From NCBI GenBank assembly GCA_002420305.1, contig DIHT01000054.1:1-38621 (forward strand): DNA of 38,621 bases, given 5' to 3'. This stretch comes from Akkermansiaceae bacterium UBA5689 (GTDB lineage Bacteria > Verrucomicrobiota > Verrucomicrobiia > Verrucomicrobiales > Akkermansiaceae). Shown here in pieces: positions 33,997-38,621 of this stretch. The position numbers and the translations under genes were made by a program. Positions within the stretch are counted from its first letter, which is position 1. Every line of letters begins with the position of its first letter. The notes beneath the pieces were generated by a model. It was not told the origin of the DNA and searched no databases. It saw only the letters and a program-made list of their open reading frames with translations.

Positions 33997-35352
33997 ATGA
34001 AAAAACCTGTAGCTCGCTCTCATCTCGCTCTCCTACTCGTAAGTCTTGCCGGGGCAACATCCGCGGAAGCTCAGCTCCCGACAGATTCACGCATTAATTT
34101 TTCTCCTCAGTCAGAAAATGGGTTCATGCGAATCGCTATTGCCGACCCGGGGAATCACACGTGGAATCTGCAAGTCTCACATGACCTTATTTTCTGGTAT
34201 GAATTCGAGACGATCAAAGTTCACAATGGGAGATTTGCCAAGAACCTGCACGTTCTTGAGAACACCCCTCGATCCTTCTACCGTCTGAACTTCGACCCTG
34301 CCCTCCAAACAGGGGAGAGCAGGGTTAGCCAGGCTTTGGCTCTTCCATCCACTCTGGACAACTACGCTCTTCCCTCCCTTCCCGCACACTTCCTCACCCC
34401 TCAGGTAATCGCCCAGGACAACACCCCTGCAGACAATCCTGTGACAGACCGCGGAGCGACACTCGGGCAAGTCCTTTTCTATGACAAGCGCCTCTCTGCC
34501 AATAATACCATCTCATGCGCATCCTGCCATCAGCAGGAGCATGGTTTCTCAGATCCTCGTCAGTTCAGCATCGGATTTCGGGGCGAGGAAACCGGTCGAA
34601 ACTCCATGGGGCTCACTAATGCAAAATACTATGAGCGAGGACATTTCTTCTGGGACGAGCGTTCGCAAACACTGGAAGAGCAGGTCCTTGAACCCATCCA
34701 GAACGAGGTCGAAATGGGGCTAACACTGGCTGAACTCGTCACAAAAGTTTCCGCAGAGCTCTACTATGCAGAACTTTTCACCTCTGCGTTCGGAGACGCC
34801 GTTGTCACCTCGGAACGTATCTCTCTCGCCCTCGCTCAGTTTATTCGCAGCATCATCTCAACGGAATCCAAGTTCGACCTCGGAAGGTCTTCCAACTTTT
34901 CCAACTTTACCCCGCAGGAAAACCAGGGGCGGCGAATCTTCAATGGCCAAGGGCGGTGTGACGACTGCCACGGGACCGACAACTTTGTCTCCGATAATGT
35001 CTTCAATAATGGCCTTGAAAACCCCTACACGGACCCGGGCATAGGTGCCATCACCCGTCGGCAGCAGGATCTCGGTAAATTCAAAACTCCCTCCCTACGC
35101 AACATCGCCCTCACAGCACCATACATGCACGATGGTCGATTCAGGACCTTGGAAGAAGTAGTCGAATTCTACGACTCCCAAGTGGTCAATCACCCCAATC
35201 TCGCCCCTCAACTCCGCAACAATAATCGCCCTATCCGATTAAATCTCAGCGAGGCAGAGAAAAGGGCCCTTGTGGCCTTCCTCAATACCCTGACTGATCC
35301 CAATCTCACGACTGACCCAAAATATTCTGACCCCTTCAATTACGGAGAATAA
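33997..35352 (+). CDS. di-haem cytochrome c peroxidase (CcpA/MauG family), exported
   Basis: The 451-residue product has a signal peptide (SHLALLLVSLAGATSAEA). An N-terminal module at about 30-100 ends SFYRL. The peroxidase core has two c-type haem sites: Cys174-Ala-Ser-Cys177-His178 and Cys321-Asp-Asp-Cys324-His325. Between them are GRNSMGLTNA and FFWDERSQTLEEQ, conserved in the family. Near the end LGKFKTPSLRNIALTAPYMHDGRF carries the Met/Pro-Tyr-Met-His element of the electron-transfer haem. Family members reduce hydrogen peroxide in the periplasm or, in MauG-like cases, oxidise residues of a partner protein. It lies 143 nt after the exported dikinase-like gene and shares its type of N-terminal module. 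A hairpin terminator follows. Confidence 0.92.
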   Translation: MKKPVARSHLALLLVSLAGATSAEAQLPTDSRINFSPQSENGFMRIAIADPGNHTWNLQVSHDLIFWYEFETIKVHNGRFAKNLHVLENTPRSFYRLNFDPALQTGESRVSQALALPSTLDNYALPSLPAHFLTPQVIAQDNTPADNPVTDRGATLGQVLFYDKRLSANNTISCASCHQQEHGFSDPRQFSIGFRGEETGRNSMGLTNAKYYERGHFFWDERSQTLEEQVLEPIQNEVEMGLTLAELVTKVSAELYYAELFTSAFGDAVVTSERISLALAQFIRSIISTESKFDLGRSSNFSNFTPQENQGRRIFNGQGRCDDCHGTDNFVSDNVFNNGLENPYTDPGIGAITRRQQDLGKFKTPSLRNIALTAPYMHDGRFRTLEEVVEFYDSQVVNHPNLAPQLRNNNRPIRLNLSEAEKRALVAFLNTLTDPNLTTDPKYSDPFNYGE

Positions 35353-35373
35353 TGTTCAAAGGATAATCCACAC

Positions 35374-35414
35374 ACGGCGGCCCCTCGTTTGCAGGGGTCG
35401 CTGTCGTGTTCTTA
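35374..35414 (+). terminator. probable terminator after the cytochrome c peroxidase gene
   Basis: A 10-bp stem (35376-35385 with 35393-35402, two G-U pairs) around a 7-nt loop lies about 20 nt past the stop. It is followed by a loosely T-rich GTCGTGTTCTT. It separates the peroxidase from the amidase-NamZ gene. Confidence 0.55.
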
Positions 35415-35483
35415 ACGGCAGACATCCCCCAAAAGTCCAGCTAGGCTATGCCCCGATATCCCTGTTCTGTGACGTTGAAGCCC

Positions 35484-37844
35484 ATGCGCATTCCATATCT
35501 GCTCTTCTGCCTTCCCCTTCTTCTGGAAGGCCCGGCTCATACACTCCGGGCAAGCCCTGCCGCTTTTCATCCTGAGACTCTGAAGCAGGTGGACACTGTA
35601 ATATCAGAGGCTATCCAGAAAAAGAAACTCCCTGGCGGAGTTCTCTGGCTGGAGCGGGGGGATAAGATCTACCGGAAAGCCTACGGCAAACGGTCATCGG
35701 TTCCCGTGAAAGAGGATATGTCAGTCGATACCATCTTCGACGCAGCATCTCTCACCAAGGTGATTGCTACCGCTCCCTGCATCCTGAAACTGATCGAGAA
35801 TTCACAGATCAAGCTTGAGGACAAAGCCTCTAAATTTCTCCCCGAGCTTACGGGAGACCCTAACAAGTCTAGAATTACGATCCGTCACCTTCTTACCCAT
35901 ACGAGCGGCCTCCTCCCCGGAATTCGCAAGGGATACGACTGGAACGGAAAACCTACCGGCATCGCCCTTGCCTGCAGTGAACCTTCAGTTGGTCACGCCG
36001 GTTACCAACACCGGTATAGCGATATCAACTTCATCCTACTGGGAGAAATTGTCAGCAGAGTTACAGGAAAGCCTCTTTCCGCTTTCGCACAGGAAACCAT
36101 TTTCGGCCCTTTGCAAATGAAGGACACCTTTTTCAATCCTGCAGACACATATCTACCCCGGATTGCCCCTACGACCATGATGGATGATGGGAGCGTCCTC
36201 AAGGGGGTCGTCCATGACCCTACGGCAGGGGCCATGGCGGGCGAAGCAGGTCATGCGGGCCTCTTCACCAGCGCCCATGATCTCGCGCGTTTTGCCCGCA
36301 TGATCCTGCAGGATGGGCAGCTGGAAGGAGCACGCATTCTACACCCAGAGACCGTTGAACTTATGTCCTCCGTCCAGACTCCAAAGGCCGTTTCCGTTCG
36401 TCGAGGGCTTGGCTTCGACATTGATTCTCCTTATGCAGGACCTCGTGGAAAAACCTTTCCTCTCGGCTCCTTCGGTCATTCCGGATGGACCGGCACCTCT
36501 CTCTGGATCGACCCCTTCAGCCGAACCACGGTCATCTTCCTGAGTAACCGAAATCACCCTTCGGGGGGAGATGTCCGCAAACTGCGCTATCAGCTCGGCA
36601 CCCTCGCTGCGGAGGCTACGGGCTTCGACTTCACAGCGGTCTCAGGGGCCCTGCCTGAGGTGACGGGCCGGAAGACGACAGATACCCCGGAGAAGATTCA
36701 ATATCCGGTCGGGAATGTTCTCAGTGGAATCGATGTCCTGATCGCCAGCGCCTTTGCTCCCCTGAATGATCTCAGGATTGGTCTCATCACTAACCCAACA
36801 GGACTGAACCGGGATCGCAGAAGCACGATCGACCTTCTCCACGAAGCACCCTCCGTGAAATTGGTCTCTCTTTTCGGCCCAGAACACGGCATCCGTGGCA
36901 CGGCAGACGGAAAGGTTGAAGACGGAGTCGATAGCCGGACCGGACTCCCCGTTCGTAGCCTCTACGCTGGGAAGGATCGCCGCAAACCGAGCCCAGAGCA
37001 TCTGAAAGAGATCGATGCCCTCGTCTTTGACATGCAGGACATCGGGTGCCGCTTCTATACCTACCTTTCCACTATGGGCCTCGCCATGGAAGCAGCAAAG
37101 GAAGCAGGAATCCAGTTTGTCGTCCTTGATCGTGTGAATCCGCTGGGCGGTGAAAAAGTGGCGGGGCCACTCCGTGACGGGGACCAGAAATTCGTCGCCT
37201 TCCACGATATTCCATTACAACACGGTATGACCGCGGGAGAGATCGCCAGGCTCTACCAGAGCGAACTCTACCCCGAGCTGGACCTCTCGGTAGTCCCCCT
37301 TCGCCATTGGAAACGATCCATGCGCTTTGACGAAACGGGGCTCCCATGGATCAAGCCTTCCCCAAATATGCCCAACCTTGCTGCTGCTACCCTCTATCCG
37401 GGTATTGGTCTGCTGGAGTTCACCAATCTTTCCGTAGGCAGAGGAACTAGTCTTCCTTTTGAACTTGTTGGCGCACCATATATCGAACCTGAAGCGCTCG
37501 CCTCGCAGCTCAGTGAAACAAATCTCCCAGGGCTCGAATTCGTTCCTGTCAGATTCACTCCGGAATCCAGTGTTTTTGAAGGTGAGGAATGTGGTGGCGT
37601 GCGCATTCTCCTGAAGGATCCATTCACCTGCGAATCTCCTCGTCTCGGCCTCGCCCTGGCCCAGTCACTGCGGAAACTCTACCCGGACCAATGGCGAACC
37701 GAAAAGCTGAATACCCTTCTCTGCCACCCCTTCACCGAAAAGGCGATTTTGGACCAACTTCCTTATAAGTCCATCATCGCGGAGTGGGGAAAAGACTTGG
37801 ACAGCTTCAGAGAACGCCGCAGAAACTTTCTGCTATATCAATAA
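35484..37844 (+). CDS. fusion: serine beta-lactamase-family hydrolase (AmiE-like) + NamZ/DUF1343 (GH171)
   Basis: About 786 residues from ATG at 35484 (an in-frame ATG at 35448 would place 12 residues before the signal peptide MRIPYLLFCLPLLLEGPAHT). Residues about 30-390 are a class C beta-lactamase/family S12 hydrolase: Ser89-Leu-Thr-Lys92 (SxxK), Tyr178-Ser-Asp (in place of YxN), and His332-Ser-Gly (HxG). Residues about 408-786 are DUF1343, the exo-beta-N-acetylmuramidase NamZ family (GH171), with LFGPEHGIRG (Glu467), FDMQDIGCRFYTYLSTM and a normal C-terminus ending NFLLYQ. In Bacillus subtilis AmiE (amidase) and NamZ are separate products of one muropeptide-recycling operon; here they are one exported chain. 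The likely job is stripping peptide and MurNAc from peptidoglycan fragments. Confidence 0.9.
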   Translation: MRIPYLLFCLPLLLEGPAHTLRASPAAFHPETLKQVDTVISEAIQKKKLPGGVLWLERGDKIYRKAYGKRSSVPVKEDMSVDTIFDAASLTKVIATAPCILKLIENSQIKLEDKASKFLPELTGDPNKSRITIRHLLTHTSGLLPGIRKGYDWNGKPTGIALACSEPSVGHAGYQHRYSDINFILLGEIVSRVTGKPLSAFAQETIFGPLQMKDTFFNPADTYLPRIAPTTMMDDGSVLKGVVHDPTAGAMAGEAGHAGLFTSAHDLARFARMILQDGQLEGARILHPETVELMSSVQTPKAVSVRRGLGFDIDSPYAGPRGKTFPLGSFGHSGWTGTSLWIDPFSRTTVIFLSNRNHPSGGDVRKLRYQLGTLAAEATGFDFTAVSGALPEVTGRKTTDTPEKIQYPVGNVLSGIDVLIASAFAPLNDLRIGLITNPTGLNRDRRSTIDLLHEAPSVKLVSLFGPEHGIRGTADGKVEDGVDSRTGLPVRSLYAGKDRRKPSPEHLKEIDALVFDMQDIGCRFYTYLSTMGLAMEAAKEAGIQFVVLDRVNPLGGEKVAGPLRDGDQKFVAFHDIPLQHGMTAGEIARLYQSELYPELDLSVVPLRHWKRSMRFDETGLPWIKPSPNMPNLAAATLYPGIGLLEFTNLSVGRGTSLPFELVGAPYIEPEALASQLSETNLPGLEFVPVRFTPESSVFEGEECGGVRILLKDPFTCESPRLGLALAQSLRKLYPDQWRTEKLNTLLCHPFTEKAILDQLPYKSIIAEWGKDLDSFRERRRNFLLYQ

Positions 37845-38096
37845 GCCCCCATCCGGAAACACAAGAGCACCGGGGTGGTTTACATGTCGGGAGACATTCA
37901 TAATTCGGTCGTACAGCAGCATCATGAATCGGCACGCGTGGGATACCCACTGGTAGAGATCATTTCGTCCGGAGTGGCTGACAGCAAAAATCTCAGCTTC
38001 GCATCCATTGACTTTGATTCGACCGAGAGCGATCCCTCTATCCGAGTAGGCATCATCAAAGGCGACCGGAAAGTCCCCATCGACCGGACATGAAAG
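37845..38096 (+). pseudogene. C-terminal remnant of a PhoD-like alkaline phosphatase
   Basis: Directly after the stop of the fusion gene, and in the same frame, about 83 codons encode a PhoD-type C-terminus: STGVVYMSGDIHNS, then GYPLVEIISSGVADS, LSFASIDFDST and SIRVGIIKGDRK, ending at TGA 38094-38096. SGD-H and YPL-E-SSG are the last conserved blocks of PhoD-like metallophosphatases, covering the final metal ligands. The rest of the enzyme, normally several hundred residues including the other metal-binding motifs, is absent. GTG at 37875 or ATG at 37884 could start a short peptide, but it would be inactive alone. It is most likely a deletion remnant; stop read-through from the fusion gene is a remote alternative. 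Confidence 0.6.
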
Positions 38097-38172
38097 CTCT
38101 CGGAGCTCGGCCATTCCTAGGGGCCTTTACGCTGGCGCCCGGTCTTCTTTCTCTCTAGGAAGGCAGGCCACC

Positions 38173-38621
38173 ATGAAACATACGCTCGCACTTCTCGCCT
38201 GTCTTCTCGGCGCCCTGCCCCTTTCGGGACTGGCTGACGTCTCTCTTCCTCGGATTTTTGGGAGTCACATGGTGCTCCAGCGAGGGACTCCACTCAAGGT
38301 CTGGGGAACTGCCGACTCAGGAGAAAAGGTCGCTCTCAAATTCGGGTCACGCAATTTTTCTGCAACTGCGGACGAGAATGGCAAGTGGCACATCGACCTG
38401 CCAACCCTGAAGGCCGATGGAGGCAAGTCCCACAGAATGACCATCAAGGGGAAAAACACCATCATTCTAGAAGACATCTTGATTGGTGACGTGTGGATTG
38501 GCTCCGGGCAGTCCAATATGGAGTGGAACCTGAATCAGAGCGAAGGCCGTGATGAGTTCGTCAAGGCCGCCAACCACCCGGGAATCCGTCTCTTTCACAT
38601 TCCGAAGAAACAATTCGATAC
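38173..38621 (+). CDS. sialate O-acetylesterase (SASA family), N-terminal part, exported
   Basis: Starts at ATG 38173, preceded by AGGAAGG, and runs off the right edge after 149 codons. It has a signal peptide (MKHTLALLACLLGALPLSGLA). The typical N-terminal beta domain follows: LPRIFGSHMVLQRGTPLKVWG, then a short sandwich with DENGKWHIDLP. The catalytic domain begins at ILIGDVWIGSGQSNMEW, where GQSNM carries the nucleophilic Ser of the SGNH fold. The family removes acetyl groups from sialic acids or, in environmental bacteria, from other acetylated glycans. The frame, motif order and start are clear; the remaining triad residues lie outside the window. Confidence 0.92.
   Translation, partial: MKHTLALLACLLGALPLSGLADVSLPRIFGSHMVLQRGTPLKVWGTADSGEKVALKFGSRNFSATADENGKWHIDLPTLKADGGKSHRMTIKGKNTIILEDILIGDVWIGSGQSNMEWNLNQSEGRDEFVKAANHPGIRLFHIPKKQFD

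Noticed and set aside
35448..35483. upstream ATG at 35448 as the start of the amidase-NamZ fusion
   Set aside because: It would put 12 extra residues before a well-formed signal peptide that begins at 35484.
37833..38114. 93-codon minus-strand frame at the PhoD-like remnant
   Set aside because: It is the antisense of a segment with clear PhoD-type motifs on the plus strand and shows no family resemblance itself.

Overview
The window looks like a chromosomal segment of a Verrucomicrobiota bacterium (class Verrucomicrobiia, probably a marine or otherwise glycan-degrading member). The evidence is the concentration of PVC-superphylum families: a PSCyt1/DUF1549/DUF1553 protein paired with a DUF1501 protein, a very long propeller/HEAT protein ending in a CxxCH haem domain, a Tat-exported TIM-barrel 'isomerase', a sulfatase, a GYF_2-RDD protein, a short HU variant, and the small N-terminal module ending in FYRL/FYQL that recurs on exported proteins of this phylum. 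No rRNA, tRNA, CRISPR array, phage gene or insertion sequence was seen. Genes are closely packed on both strands; GTG starts and weak or absent Shine-Dalgarno sites are common.

Layout. 1-2408 (minus): a PQQ-like beta-propeller protein that runs off the left edge, and a GYF_2-RDD membrane protein. 2628-5816 (plus): an exported S9 prolyl-oligopeptidase-type peptidase. 5976-8571: housekeeping genes (RNase HI, a SAM methyltransferase, an omega-amidase-type nitrilase, HU). 8572-9203: the only gene-free stretch over 300 bases, with helically phased A-tracts and a 16-bp palindrome. 9204-15623: a double DUF481 outer-membrane protein, a TPR-redoxin protein, an exported HELAH metallopeptidase, an unknown protein and a Tat-exported TIM-barrel protein. 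15832-25720: the PVC haem protein, two tandem CPBP membrane proteases, and the PSD1/DUF1501 operon. 25758-31510: EngB, a MYG1-family protein, a sulfatase, and a monomeric NADP isocitrate dehydrogenase. 31583-35352: an exported protein with a phosphohistidine-like domain followed by an ATP-grasp dikinase domain, next to an exported di-haem cytochrome c peroxidase. 35484-38621: a serine hydrolase fused to a NamZ (DUF1343) domain, an apparent PhoD-like remnant, and the start of a sialate O-acetylesterase.

How they fit together. Most products are predicted to be exported and to act on polymers: proteins (S9 peptidase, HELAH peptidase), sulfated or acetylated glycans (sulfatase, SASA esterase) and peptidoglycan fragments (the amidase-NamZ fusion). 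Haem proteins and a peroxidase supply periplasmic redox chemistry. The least explained part is the pair at 31583-35352. The first protein has the His-domain-then-ATP-grasp order of glucan/phosphoglucan water dikinases but carries a signal peptide and an EF-hand-like loop. It shares an N-terminal module type with the neighbouring peroxidase.
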